Below, piece by piece: positions 1-9,124 of a stretch of 64,000 nucleotides of DNA (the stretch's first letter is position 1; each line of letters begins with the position of its first letter). A program made the translations under genes and the position numbers. A model generated the notes under the pieces. The model saw nothing but the letters and a program-made list of their open reading frames with translations, was not told where the DNA came from and made no database searches. Origin of the DNA: Stutzerimonas stutzeri (GTDB lineage: Bacteria > Pseudomonadota > Gammaproteobacteria > Pseudomonadales > Pseudomonadaceae); NCBI RefSeq assembly GCF_000590475.1, contig NZ_CP007441.1, positions 2,362,660 to 2,426,659 of the forward strand, written 5' to 3'.

Positions 1-2
1 CT

Positions 3-188
3 CATTTGGTGGTGTTCACGCCACCTGCCGATATGGGCTTCTTCGCAGTGGAGCCGGTATCCCATGCCAATAATGCGCTTGGCATGGACGATCCGGTCGC
101 GAACGGAATGCGGGAGCTGTTGCCCGGCGAAACGATGCAGGTCAGTTGCCAGATGCAAATTCAGCGAACGGCTCGTAGCGATTCTTAG
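3..188 (+). CDS. Aldose 1-epimerase (mutarotase), 3' end only
   Basis: This is the C-terminal part of a gene that enters the window from the left; about 61 codons are visible before a TAG stop. The reading VVFTPP followed by FFAVEPVSHANNALG and then GMRELLPGETM matches the C-terminal strand block of galactose mutarotase-like proteins, in which the glutamate of VEPVSH is the catalytic base. The family interconverts alpha and beta anomers of aldoses in the cytoplasm. The codon before the first TTG also reads on in frame, so the TTG is internal and not a start. The substrate cannot be inferred from this fragment. Confidence 0.75.
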   Translation, partial: HLVVFTPPADMGFFAVEPVSHANNALGMDDPVANGMRELLPGETMQVSCQMQIQRTARSDS

Positions 189-282
189 CGTCTCACTGAC
201 GCAACAAAGAGTGTTGAATCGCTGCAATGTCTGAATATGTCGTGGAGGAGGGCGAGCGCCCGTCCAAGGGCGCTCGGGCAGG

Positions 283-1668
283 TCACGCCGGATTGATGTT
301 CTGGTTGATGCGAAAGAGGTTCGCCGGGTCGAATTTCCTTTTCAGGTCTACCAGTCGCTGATAGCTCGCACCATAGGCGAAGGCGATGCGATCAGTTTCA
401 TCACCGGTAAGGAAGTTTACGTAGGCGCCACCACTGGCAAAGGACTGGGTTCGTGTAAAGAACTCACGCGCCCAGGCAATGCAGCGTGCATCTTCGGCAG
501 CCGTTTCCCACCGAGCATGTACGTTCAGCACATAGTTGGCATCGCGATTCGAGTAAGCCATGACCTCAGGTTGGATTCGCCCCGTCTGGCCACCTATCGT
601 GGCAACGAATATCTCGCATTGTGAGGAAGGTAGTGCACCGGCGTATTCGATGATGGCATCAATCGCCCCCTCATCAAGCATCGAGAAATTGTGGGATTTC
701 CAGTAGTTCCGGGCGCCTGCTGTCAACAATGGATCGAACGCCTGCTGCCAGGCGACATACGGCTGCACACCGATGTGCTCGCCGTAGGCAGAACCAAATT
801 CTCTCAGCGCCTCGATATATTTCTCGCCCTCGCCAGGATCGCCTGCGTAACAAACAGCCATCGCCACGATTTCTTTCCCGTGGACCTCCTCGGGCAGGAA
901 CGGCAAAGGCGGCGCCTTGCGAGTGATCATCCAAAGGTTGAGTTCGTCCGGCATCGTTTCGGTGAAACGGGCGAACTGCGTCATTACCGATTTCGCTTGC
1001 TCGAAAGGGAAGACGATGAGGCCACAAAGCACGTCCGGCCCCACCGGATGCAGTTGAAACTCGAAGCGGGTGACGATGCCGAAGTTGCCACCCCCGCCGC
1101 GAAGCCCCCAGAACAGATCGGCGTTTTCCGTTTCACTGGCGTGCAACTGACGGCCGTCGGCTACGATCACGTCCATGCCTAGCAGGTTGTCTATGGTCAT
1201 GCCGTATTTTCGACTGAGCCAGCCGAAGCCGCCCCCGAGCGTCAGCCCGGCAACTCCCGTAGTGGAGTTTATGCCAAGGGGCGTGGCTAAGCCGTGCGCT
1301 TGCGCGGCGGCATCGAAATCAGAAAGCGTGCAGCCTGGCTCAACATAACCTCGGCGTTGCTCCTGATCGATTTTGACCCCCTTCATAAGCGAGAGATCGA
1401 TCATCAGGCCATCGTCGCAGACGGCATTCCCGGCGATGTTGTGCCCGCCGCCGCGTACGGAGAACGGCACCTCGTGTTGGCGGACGAGGTCTACAGACCG
1501 GACCACGTCCTCGGGCGATATGCAGCGGGCGATCATTGACGGCCTGCGATCGATCATGGCGTTCCAGATCTGGCGAACTTCGTTGTATTGCGGATCTTCG
1601 GGGAAAATTATTGGGCCTGCGAATTCGGCCTTGAATGCCTCAATCGCGGTATGGGAAAGCCGGTTCAT
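283..1668 (-). CDS. FAD-dependent oxidoreductase, BBE-like (berberine bridge enzyme family)
   Basis: This 461-residue protein has an N-terminal PCMH-type FAD-binding domain and a C-terminal BBE domain ending in FDPANLFRINQNI, the usual length and order for the family. The histidine that carries covalent FAD is present in VRGGGHNIAG at about residue 76. The second attachment cysteine of bicovalent members is replaced, since the loop reads INSTTGVAGLTLGGG. It is therefore probably a monocovalent oxidase or dehydrogenase of sugars or small alcohols; the substrate is unknown. The open frame extends 32 codons further upstream, but the ATG at 1668 starts at the conserved family N-terminus. It stands alone, with the oprD terminator upstream. 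Confidence 0.8.
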   Translation of the reverse strand: MNRLSHTAIEAFKAEFAGPIIFPEDPQYNEVRQIWNAMIDRRPSMIARCISPEDVVRSVDLVRQHEVPFSVRGGGHNIAGNAVCDDGLMIDLSLMKGVKIDQEQRRGYVEPGCTLSDFDAAAQAHGLATPLGINSTTGVAGLTLGGGFGWLSRKYGMTIDNLLGMDVIVADGRQLHASETENADLFWGLRGGGGNFGIVTRFEFQLHPVGPDVLCGLIVFPFEQAKSVMTQFARFTETMPDELNLWMITRKAPPLPFLPEEVHGKEIVAMAVCYAGDPGEGEKYIEALREFGSAYGEHIGVQPYVAWQQAFDPLLTAGARNYWKSHNFSMLDEGAIDAIIEYAGALPSSQCEIFVATIGGQTGRIQPEVMAYSNRDANYVLNVHARWETAAEDARCIAWAREFFTRTQSFASGGAYVNFLTGDETDRIAFAYGASYQRLVDLKRKFDPANLFRINQNINPA

Positions 1669-1890
1669 GACGATCACCGTTAGGTATGCCGGAGGGCACG
1701 GATAACACGGCCCTCGGCGGGATGTGAGGACTACGACCAGTCTGGCGATAAGTCCATGCCTCACAGCAGCCCATGATCAGCATTTCGTCAGCGGAAATCA
1801 CAGTATAGGCGCGCCTGTCAATAGAAAGCGGTTGTTTACGGATTTTCACGTTACTTGATGCCTGTCTCGCCCTGTTTAAGAACCCCAAGC

Positions 1891-1917
1891 AAAAAAAAGC
1901 CCGTCACGAGGACGGGC
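1891..1917 (-). terminator. Rho-independent terminator of the oprD-family porin gene
   Basis: The inverted repeat GCCCGTC / GACGGGC with a 5-nt loop lies 55 bases beyond the porin stop. Read on the minus strand it is followed by eight T residues (the A-run at 1891-1898). This is a classical intrinsic terminator. Confidence 0.85.
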
Positions 1918-1971
1918 GAAAGTTTCCGCAACAGGAGCGAGGAGCGTTGCGTCCAGCGTGGTGGATGCCGC

Positions 1972-3231
1972 TTACAGAATCGACAATGGGTACTGAATGA
2001 TGATGCGGTTCTCGTCCAGGTCGCGGGTGTTGACCTGAGAGCGGAAGCTCGAGTTACGCCATTTGATGTTGAGGTTCTTCGCCGGTCCGTTCTGGATGGT
2101 GTAGGCCACCTCGGTTTCGCGACCCCACTCTTTACCGTCGTCGACAGTGGCTGTCTCGATGTTGTCGCCGCTGATGTAGCGGTTCATCAACGTCAGGCCG
2201 GGCACGCCAACAGCGGCGAAGTTGTAGTCGTGGCGCAGCTGCCAGGAACGCTCTTCAGCGTTGTCGTAGCTGTTGTTGAAGCTGTCGTTGGCCAGGGTGC
2301 CGCCGCTGGTACCGTTGACGCGCATCCAAGTGTCGCCGCTGACCTTCTGCAGGCCGACGTAGAAGGTGTTGCCACCGGTTTTCAGGCCGAACAGACCGGA
2401 GTAGGTCTTGTTGTCCAGATTGCCGGCCAGCGCGCTGCCTTCTTCGTCACCCTGGAAGTAGCCAAGGTTGACGGTCAAGGCCAGGTCATCGCCCAGCGGC
2501 TGAGTGTGCAGCAGCTGCACATACTGCTGCTCGTAAACGTCCTTCAGCTCGGCTGTCCAAAGGCCCACGGTTGTCTGCTTGTTGAAGGCGTACTCGCCGC
2601 CGATGTAATTGAAGCGATCCGAGGCGCCGCCGCCGAAGCTCATGTCTTCCATGCTGGCGTCGTCGCGCGGGCTGTTCTGGCGGAACTGACCGGCTGTGAG
2701 CATCAGCCCGTCGAACTCGCGGGAGGTGATCATGCCGCCTTCGAACGTCTGCGGCAGCGAGCGGCCATCGTCTGAGCGCAAGATCGGCAGCACGGGCATC
2801 ATCTCGCCGATCTTGAGCTCGGTGTTGGAGATCTTGGCCTTGGCGGCCACGCCGAGGCGGCCATAGTCATCGGCAGGATGTGGATCGGTGGCGGCGTCAT
2901 GCACAGGCAGCAAAGCGGTGCCGTAGGTGCCGCCACCGCCGTCGAGTTTGACCGCCAGGCCGGCGAGCACGTCGACGCCAAAGCCGACCGGGCCCGGGGT
3001 GTAGCCGGACTGGATGTTGAGGATGAAGCTCTGGGTCCATTCCTCGGCCTTGCTGCGATCGGTGATCGCGTCGTCGCGGAATTCACGGCCAATGTAGAAG
3101 TTACGCGCGTTCACCGTGATCGTAGTGCCGTCGACAAAGCCTTCCGCCGCGTTTGCAACAGCAGGAATGCCAAGCGCCAGCGACAGCGTGCCCGCGAATA
3201 CGGCGGCAGATAGGGGGTTGCGTGGGGTCAT
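1972..3231 (-). CDS. OprD-family outer membrane porin
   Basis: The 419-residue product begins with a signal peptide (cleavage expected after about residue 28, ANA|AEGF). It then shows the OprD pattern: a first strand with NARNFY, the FGVDVLAG segment, the periplasmic-turn motif GEMMPVLP, and a final strand ending in PLSIL. OprD porins are 18-stranded barrels that take up basic amino acids, peptides or carboxylates depending on subfamily; the substrate is not readable here. The ATG at 3231 is preceded by GGGAG. The longer frame upstream lacks a signal peptide at its start and is rejected. A promoter and a terminator of its own make it a single-gene unit. Confidence 0.88.
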   Translation of the reverse strand: MTPRNPLSAAVFAGTLSLALGIPAVANAAEGFVDGTTITVNARNFYIGREFRDDAITDRSKAEEWTQSFILNIQSGYTPGPVGFGVDVLAGLAVKLDGGGGTYGTALLPVHDAATDPHPADDYGRLGVAAKAKISNTELKIGEMMPVLPILRSDDGRSLPQTFEGGMITSREFDGLMLTAGQFRQNSPRDDASMEDMSFGGGASDRFNYIGGEYAFNKQTTVGLWTAELKDVYEQQYVQLLHTQPLGDDLALTVNLGYFQGDEEGSALAGNLDNKTYSGLFGLKTGGNTFYVGLQKVSGDTWMRVNGTSGGTLANDSFNNSYDNAEERSWQLRHDYNFAAVGVPGLTLMNRYISGDNIETATVDDGKEWGRETEVAYTIQNGPAKNLNIKWRNSSFRSQVNTRDLDENRIIIQYPLSIL

Positions 3232-3373
3232 TGTTGTTGTGCTCCCTTTTTTAAGTAGTCCCACTCCGCGCGGCCAGTGGCCAAAAAAACAAAGTGGGGT
3301 GTAGCGTGGCCGCTCGCAGGCGACCACGTGTCGCGACTCGAAATCTGTTATCAGTTGTCATACGACATTCGGG

Positions 3374-3401
3374 ATTATGGCCAGAGGACAGCGCTTGTCA
3401 A
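3374..3401 (-). promoter_or_regulatory. Predicted sigma70-type promoter of the OprD porin
   Basis: On the minus strand TTGACA (3396-3401) is followed after 16 bp by CATAAT (3374-3379), an 11/12 match to the consensus boxes. The implied leader of about 135 nt ends at the porin ATG at 3231. This is predicted from sequence only. Confidence 0.55.
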
Positions 3402-3476
3402 TTCAATTTGTAAAGAACTGTTAGGCGTCAGACTAATGTCTAAAGTGTTCGTATGTGGCGCCTAGAGGGGCTGAGG

Positions 3477-3511
3477 TAAAAAGAACTGTGGCGTTGCTAC
3501 AACAAACGCCA
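3477..3511 (-). terminator. Probable terminator downstream of the helicase gene
   Basis: TGGCGTT (3489-3495) and AACGCCA (3505-3511) form a 7-bp stem with a 9-nt loop, about 30 bases past the helicase stop. On the minus strand the stem is followed by CAGTTCTTTTT. The rest of the roughly 300-bp gap between helicase and porin holds the porin promoter and nothing else I recognise. Confidence 0.6.
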
Positions 3512-3539
3512 ATACACAGGAGATCTGATGACTATGTAA

Positions 3540-5813
3540 TTAGCGCGCGTCGCTCCACCAGCTGGGCAGCAGAGATCTGACCTGTGGCCGCGCGAAGCGG
3601 TCGTCCATAAGGTGGACTACGCCCTGGTCATCGGTGGTGCGGATCACCCGGCCCGCAGCCTGGACGACCTTCTGCAAGCCGGGATAGAGGTAGGTGTAGT
3701 CGTAGCCGGTTCCAAACAGTTGATTCATCCGGGCCTTCATTTGCTCATTGATCGAGTTGACTTGCGGCAAACCCAGGGTCGCGATGAACGCGCCAATCAG
3801 CCGATTGCCGGGTAGGTCAATCCCCTCGGAAAAAGCGCCACCCAATACGGCAAAGCCGATGCCTCGGCTCTCACTCGTGAAACGCTCGAGAAACGTCCTA
3901 CGAGCCACTTCGTCCATACCGCGAGTCTGTTCCCAGAAGGGGAGCGCCGGGTACTTGGCCGCTAGCAGCGTAGTCACCTGTTGCAGGTAATCGAAACTGC
4001 TGAAGAACGCGAGGTAATTGCCAGGGCGCTGGTGATACTGCTGCGCAAGCAGATCGACGATCGCTTCCAACGAGGCAGCGCGATCCTGATAGCGAGTGGA
4101 GATGTGTCGCGCCAGGCGAACCTCCAGTTGCTCGGCGCGGAAAGGCGACTCGACGTCGATCCAGACCTGATTGGACGGCAGGCCCAGGGTGTCGGCATAG
4201 AACTGCCTGGGGCTGAGCGTGGCAGAGAACAGGACACAGGACCGTGCCTGGAGCAAACGAGGACCGAGAAAGGGGGCGGGCAATACATTGCGGATACAAA
4301 TGACTGAGCTTCGGCCACGCGATGCTCGCTGCGGCAGCAACGTGCAATCAAATAGCGAATGTGCTCCGAACAGTTCCGCCAGACGACAGAAATGCATCGC
4401 GTCGAAGTACACATTCAGCAGGGCCGGATCGACGCCTGCAGGATGCTCCGCCAGGTAGTCGGTGATGGCGCTGATGGCTTGCTGCAACGCGCCGATGAGC
4501 TTGTGGGGCAGTTCCGACTGGACCTGGTAACTGGCGATCTGCGCGCTGTGCAATTCACCCCAGCAACGCAAAATGCGCTCGACATGTCTCTTCACACTAT
4601 TTGGAGATAGCTTCTTTAACCCTTTGAAATTCCTTATATCAAGCTCGGCGGTATACATACCTCGACCGCGTTCCAGCAGGTTGTGCGCTTCGTCTACCAA
4701 CACGCTGACCCGCCATTGATTGGCGAGCGTCAGGCTGTAGAGCAGGGCACTCAGGTCGAAGTAATAGTTGTAGTCACCGACTACCACATCAACCCAACGC
4801 GCCAGTTCCTGGCTGAGGTAGTAAGGGCAAACCTCGTGCGCCAACGCCACCTCGCGTAACGTCACACGGTCAAGCACCGGGCGGGTGATTGCTTCTGCGC
4901 GCGCAGCCGGGAGGCGGTCGTAGAAGCCACGGGCGAGCGGGCAGGACTCGCCGTGACAAGCCTTGTCCGGGTGCTCGCAGGCCTTGTCCCGCGCGGTCAG
5001 TTCCAGCACACGCAGCGGTATTGCTTCCGTCGTCAGACTCGCCAGCGCATCCAGTGCCAGTTGTCTTCCTGAGGTTTTCGCTGCAAGAAAGAACAGCTTG
5101 TCCAGTTGTTGACCGGGGAAGGCTTTCAGTTGAGGAAACAACGTGGCGAGCGTCTTGCCGATGCCTGTCGGAGCCTGAGCCATGAGGTGCGTTCCGGTGC
5201 AGGCGGCCTTATACACGGCTTCGGCCAGCTGACGCTGCCCCCGTCGAAACTCACCATAAGGGAACTTCAGCGTCGTCAGTGCCTGATCGCGTGCGTGCCG
5301 ATGGGCCAGTTCTTGCTCGGCCCAGGCGATAAAGCGCTGACATTGGTCCTCAAAGAATCCTTGCAGTGCAGCAGCGCTGAACGTCTCGAGCAGCACCGTT
5401 TCCTTCTGGCTGCCCACATCGAAATACACCAGGGCGACGTTCAGCGACGCCAGTCCGCGTGACGTACACAGCAGCGCGCCGTACATTTTCGCCTGGGCCC
5501 AGTGCAACTGGCGGTGATTGGCTGGCTGCCGTGACAGGTCGCCGCGGTGGGTCTTGATCTCTTCCAGTCGATTCTGCTCGGGGTCGTAACCATCCGCACG
5601 GCCACGGACCAGCAAATCAAGGTATTGGCCTTCGAGCGTGACTTCGCGTTCGTAAACCTCCGCCCGGCGTGCCGTAACGGTGGCATGTCCGGCCATGCCT
5701 TCGATCGCCGTGGGCGAGGGTGTGAAGCGAAGATCCAGATCGCCTTCGTTGGCGGTGAATTCGCACAATGCACGGACTGCAACCCGGTAGCTCAAGGGGT
5801 GCCCTCGGTCCAT
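3540..5813 (-). CDS. XPD/DinG-like Fe-S DNA helicase with N-terminal PD-(D/E)XK nuclease domain
   Basis: The 757-residue protein joins two parts. Residues about 1-170 hold a Cas4/RecB-type nuclease core with D74, the E85-I-K87 pair and a QAKMY motif at 107-111. The rest is a superfamily 2 helicase with Walker A APTGIGKT (214-221), DEAH (374-377) and four cysteines at 279, 286, 291 and 329 in the XPD/DinG iron-sulfur position. Such enzymes unwind DNA 5' to 3' during repair. The start ATG lies 22 bp inside the end of the FAN1-like gene, so the two are translationally coupled and share the LexA-box promoter at 7480. A joint role in crosslink or fork repair is inference. Confidence 0.88.
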   Translation of the reverse strand: MDRGHPLSYRVAVRALCEFTANEGDLDLRFTPSPTAIEGMAGHATVTARRAEVYEREVTLEGQYLDLLVRGRADGYDPEQNRLEEIKTHRGDLSRQPANHRQLHWAQAKMYGALLCTSRGLASLNVALVYFDVGSQKETVLLETFSAAALQGFFEDQCQRFIAWAEQELAHRHARDQALTTLKFPYGEFRRGQRQLAEAVYKAACTGTHLMAQAPTGIGKTLATLFPQLKAFPGQQLDKLFFLAAKTSGRQLALDALASLTTEAIPLRVLELTARDKACEHPDKACHGESCPLARGFYDRLPAARAEAITRPVLDRVTLREVALAHEVCPYYLSQELARWVDVVVGDYNYYFDLSALLYSLTLANQWRVSVLVDEAHNLLERGRGMYTAELDIRNFKGLKKLSPNSVKRHVERILRCWGELHSAQIASYQVQSELPHKLIGALQQAISAITDYLAEHPAGVDPALLNVYFDAMHFCRLAELFGAHSLFDCTLLPQRASRGRSSVICIRNVLPAPFLGPRLLQARSCVLFSATLSPRQFYADTLGLPSNQVWIDVESPFRAEQLEVRLARHISTRYQDRAASLEAIVDLLAQQYHQRPGNYLAFFSSFDYLQQVTTLLAAKYPALPFWEQTRGMDEVARRTFLERFTSESRGIGFAVLGGAFSEGIDLPGNRLIGAFIATLGLPQVNSINEQMKARMNQLFGTGYDYTYLYPGLQKVVQAAGRVIRTTDDQGVVHLMDDRFARPQVRSLLPSWWSDAR

Positions 5814-7435
5814 TGCACGTAGCAGACGGCGATAGGTATGTCGTGCTGCAGGGCGAAATCGATCCAGCGCTTCTGGTTATCCTGCAGGCGGTCTCCGGGG
5901 CCTTTCACCTCGATCAGCCGGTAGCGCCGTTCGCCGGGCCAGAATTGGATCAGGTCCGGCAATCCGCTGCGGTGGCTCGGCACGTCCCGCAGAATGCGCT
6001 GAAAGCATAGGCCAAGATGCTCGGCGGAAACGCAGGACAGCGCGTCTTCCAGCAGTTGCTCATCCAGCAGACCCCAGCTGACGAATTGCGACTGAATGCC
6101 GAACTTGCTCCGAAACACTCGACGAATGCAATCGCGGTATTCGTCGGTGCCCAACTTGGCCAGGCATTCATCGAACATTCCGGCGCGGCGGGAATAGAAA
6201 TCCGGCCGAGCCAGATCCGCCGGTGCCGCGTGGAAGGGATGGAAAAATGCACCCGGCAACGGCGCGAAGATCGCATCCCAGCACAGCAGACCGAGCAGCG
6301 AGTTGATCAGCGCATTCTCGACGTAGTAGACCGGCGCCTCGCTGCGCGACAGATGCTCCCGCACGGCGTGCTCGACGCTCAGGCCAGATTGCCTGGCAAT
6401 GGCAAGATCGATGCGTCCCGCTTCGACCACAACGCGGCGGCGTGCCACGGGCTCGCCGAGCGCACGACGCAGGCGTGGCAGGATTCGCTGCAGCTGCTGC
6501 GCTTCGTGTTCGCTTTCCGGCGCGGCATTGGCTTCGCTTGCCAGCTGCAACGCGGCCTCGGGCTGGTCGCAGCGCTCGAGCACTCTGACCGCCCGTTCGC
6601 GCGCACCGGGATAATTGTTTGCCGCGTGCAGGCGCAGGGCCTGGCTCAGGTCGCCAACACGTTCGCATTGGCGGCCAATGCTTAGCAGCAGCTTGCCGCG
6701 CCGATGCTCCAGCCATTCGTTGGCGTAGGGCAGGTGAGGAATGTCGGTGAGCACCTCCTCCAGCGCCTCGCCCGCCTCGAAACGTTCGCGGCAGCAATGC
6801 AGGTGCAAATAGGCGTCGACGTCGTCACGACTGTGGAACGCGCGCGAGGCGGGAGAGAAACTCACCTGCTCGTAGCGGAAGATACCCAGGTCGGCTAGCA
6901 CGAATTCGGTCCAGTCCTGGTGAATATTGCCAAAGAACATCAACCGTAGCCGGTCACACAACTCGCTGATGTTGAGCCCGAACGCGACTTCACCGAGCGC
7001 CTCGCACCAATTGCGGAACGGCCGTGGCTGAACATGCTCGGCCAACAGAGTCTGCAGCAGATCAGTTTTACGCTGGCTGCGGCCCGCCATGGGGCCGAAG
7101 ACCCGGATCAGCTCGTCTTTATTGAGCAGGGCGAATAGTTGAACCAGATCCAGCGTCGGATCCGCGTCGATCCAGCCCTGATCGATCAGCGCGGCGGAGG
7201 CTTCCAGCGGGCAGCCGATCTCGGCATAACGCAGCTTGCTGGCACGAAACAACGTCCCCTTACGCATCACCATGCGAACCAGCAATGCCTGCGAGGCTTG
7301 CGGGACTTCGTTGAAGCGGTCCAGAAACGCGCGCTCATGGTCGGCCAGCAGATCGCCATGGCGTTCGCCGACCCAGGCAAGCACCTGGCGAAAGTTGTCG
7401 AGGTAATAGAAGGGGTTTTCCAGGGCCTGGCGCAT
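5792..7435 (-). CDS. FAN1-type structure-specific nuclease (VRR-NUC domain)
   Basis: The protein (547 residues from the chosen ATG) matches bacterial FAN1, which cuts 5' flaps and can unhook interstrand crosslinks. The N-terminus NPFYYLDNFRQVLAWV and the helical SAP-like and TPR-like middle fit the family. The C-terminal VRR-NUC core is complete: SGLPDL gives the metal-binding aspartate, and IEVKGPGD gives the E-x-K pair about 15 residues later. Length is close to the roughly 560 residues I recall for the P. aeruginosa enzyme. An in-frame GTG at 7459 would add 8 residues. The gene heads a two-gene operon with the nuclease-helicase, with a LexA box at 7480-7495. Confidence 0.9.
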   Translation of the reverse strand: MRQALENPFYYLDNFRQVLAWVGERHGDLLADHERAFLDRFNEVPQASQALLVRMVMRKGTLFRASKLRYAEIGCPLEASAALIDQGWIDADPTLDLVQLFALLNKDELIRVFGPMAGRSQRKTDLLQTLLAEHVQPRPFRNWCEALGEVAFGLNISELCDRLRLMFFGNIHQDWTEFVLADLGIFRYEQVSFSPASRAFHSRDDVDAYLHLHCCRERFEAGEALEEVLTDIPHLPYANEWLEHRRGKLLLSIGRQCERVGDLSQALRLHAANNYPGARERAVRVLERCDQPEAALQLASEANAAPESEHEAQQLQRILPRLRRALGEPVARRRVVVEAGRIDLAIARQSGLSVEHAVREHLSRSEAPVYYVENALINSLLGLLCWDAIFAPLPGAFFHPFHAAPADLARPDFYSRRAGMFDECLAKLGTDEYRDCIRRVFRSKFGIQSQFVSWGLLDEQLLEDALSCVSAEHLGLCFQRILRDVPSHRSGLPDLIQFWPGERRYRLIEVKGPGDRLQDNQKRWIDFALQHDIPIAVCYVQWTEGTP

Positions 7436-7479
7436 CGAACGTCCGGTTCGGTCATGCACGGGCGCACCCGCCCGCTTGG

Positions 7480-7495
7480 CTGTGTATTTATACAG
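7480..7495 (-). promoter_or_regulatory. LexA (SOS) box over the promoter of the FAN1-helicase operon
   Basis: CTGTGTATTTATACAG fits the CTGT-N8-ACAG LexA consensus exactly and has an AT-rich centre. On the minus strand it overlaps a candidate -10 TATAAA that lies 16 bp from TTGCGA, so bound LexA would block RNA polymerase. The box is 44 bp upstream of the ATG at 7435. The remaining bases up to the hemN stop at 7736 hold no gene that I can support. Confidence 0.8.
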
Positions 7496-7735
7496 TTGTC
7501 GGAGGATTTCGCAACGCCGGGACGATCAGTGGTTTGGCGGGCTATAGAGCAGGATAAGGCGGAAGGGCAGTGCCGTCTTTTCGAGACCGGTTGTTTGCGG
7601 GTTCGCCTGGTGGTCGTTTCGTTGGACTTGGCAAGTCCCAGGCGCGGCGCCACCCGCCTATGCGCCGCGGTGCCGAACGCTTCGTGGAATACTCACCGCG
7701 GAATGCGCCGGACAATAGCTGGGCGCGTCAGGTCG

Positions 7736-9124
7736 TCACACCGTGCGCGAGAACCGGCCGCGCTGCTCGCCGCCGAGGTAGGCGTCAAAGGCCATGGCGA
7801 CGTTGCGCATCATCAAGTGCCCCTGAGGCATCAGCACTACCGCATCGCCGCGGATCTCCACCAAACCGTCGGCCACCTGCTCGTCGAGCTTGGCCAACGA
7901 ATCGGCGAAGTAATCGCAGAAGCCGATGCCGTAGCGCACTTCGATCTCGGAGAAATCGACGCGTCCATGGCACATCAGGGAGATGATCACGTCGCGGCGT
8001 AACCGGTCGTCCTCGCTGAGTGTGTAACCGCGATGCACCGGCAGCATGCCTTCGTTCAGCCGTGCGTAGTACTGCGACAACTCCTTCACGTTCTGGCTGT
8101 AGCTGTTGCCGACCTTGCCGATGGAGGAAATGCCGAGCCCGATCAGGTCGTAATCGGCGTGGGTCGAATAGCCCTGGAAGTTGCGCTGCAGCGTGCCGTT
8201 GGCGCGGGCCAGCGTCAGCTCATCATCAGGCAGGGAGAAGTGATCCATGCCGATATGGACGTAGCCGGCGTCTGTCAGGCGCTTGATGGTCAGCTCCAGC
8301 AGTTCCAGTTTGCGTTCCGGTGGTGGCATGTCGTCCGGGCGGATCAGCTTCTGCGCACGCACCATATCCGGCAGATGCGCGTAACTGTAAGCGGCGATGC
8401 GATCCGGGCGGATCTCGATGATCTTGTTCAGGGTGGTGTTGAAACTCTCGACTGTCTGCAGCGGCAACCCGTAGATCAGGTCGACACTGATCGACTTGAA
8501 GTTCGCTTCGCGTGCAGCCTGAACCAACTCTCGGGTCTGCTCTTCGGTCTGGATGCGGTTGACCGCAATCTGCACCTGTTCATCGAAGTCCTGCACACCA
8601 AAACTCAGACGATTGAAGCCGAGCTTGTGCAGTCCATGAATTTGTCCGGGCGTGACGGTTCGCGGATCGACCTCCAGCGAGAATTCGTGGTTGTCGCTGT
8701 CATCCATATTGAAAGCGTCGTGCAACGCGCCCATCAGATCGGCCAGTTGCTCGCTGGTGAAATAGGTCGGCGTGCCGCCGCCCAGATGCAGCTGGGTCAG
8801 CTTGCGCGAACCATCGAACAGTGCAGCCTGCATCTGGATCTCACGCTTGAGGTATTCCAGATACTCGACGGCACGTTCGGTCTTGTGGGTGATGATCTTG
8901 TTGCAGGCGCAGTAGTAGCAAAGGCTCTTGCAGAAGGGGATGTGGATATACACCGATAGCGGCTTGGGTGTCGGGGCCTCGTTGGTCTTTTGCGCGGCGC
9001 TGCGATAGTCGTCGATGGCGAAGGCCTGATGGAACTGGGGCGCGGTGGGGTAGGAGGTGTAGCGAGGACCCGGACGGTCATATTTTTCGACCAGGGCGCG
9101 GTTAAAGCTCGGCGTTTGGTCCAT
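7736..9124 (-). CDS. hemN: Oxygen-independent coproporphyrinogen III oxidase (radical SAM)
   Basis: HemN decarboxylates coproporphyrinogen III to protoporphyrinogen IX without oxygen, in the cytoplasm. The 462 residues begin with KYDRPGPRYTSYPTAP, diagnostic of true HemN as opposed to HemW. The radical SAM cluster motif is C65-x3-C69-x2-C72 with the extra C74 of HemN, and the SAM-binding LHLGGGTPT follows. The RBS is AAGGTGA nine bases before the ATG. The gene is alone in its transcript direction apart from the chemoreceptor gene 214 bp upstream. The upstream gap has a single TTGAT half-site but no convincing Anr/FNR box. Confidence 0.95.
   Translation of the reverse strand: MDQTPSFNRALVEKYDRPGPRYTSYPTAPQFHQAFAIDDYRSAAQKTNEAPTPKPLSVYIHIPFCKSLCYYCACNKIITHKTERAVEYLEYLKREIQMQAALFDGSRKLTQLHLGGGTPTYFTSEQLADLMGALHDAFNMDDSDNHEFSLEVDPRTVTPGQIHGLHKLGFNRLSFGVQDFDEQVQIAVNRIQTEEQTRELVQAAREANFKSISVDLIYGLPLQTVESFNTTLNKIIEIRPDRIAAYSYAHLPDMVRAQKLIRPDDMPPPERKLELLELTIKRLTDAGYVHIGMDHFSLPDDELTLARANGTLQRNFQGYSTHADYDLIGLGISSIGKVGNSYSQNVKELSQYYARLNEGMLPVHRGYTLSEDDRLRRDVIISLMCHGRVDFSEIEVRYGIGFCDYFADSLAKLDEQVADGLVEIRGDAVVLMPQGHLMMRNVAMAFDAYLGGEQRGRFSRTV

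Noticed and set aside
1855..2775. 306-codon plus-strand frame antisense to the OprD porin gene
   Set aside because: It mirrors porin codons, has no ribosome site and no recognisable domain; the porin reading has signal peptide, promoter and terminator.
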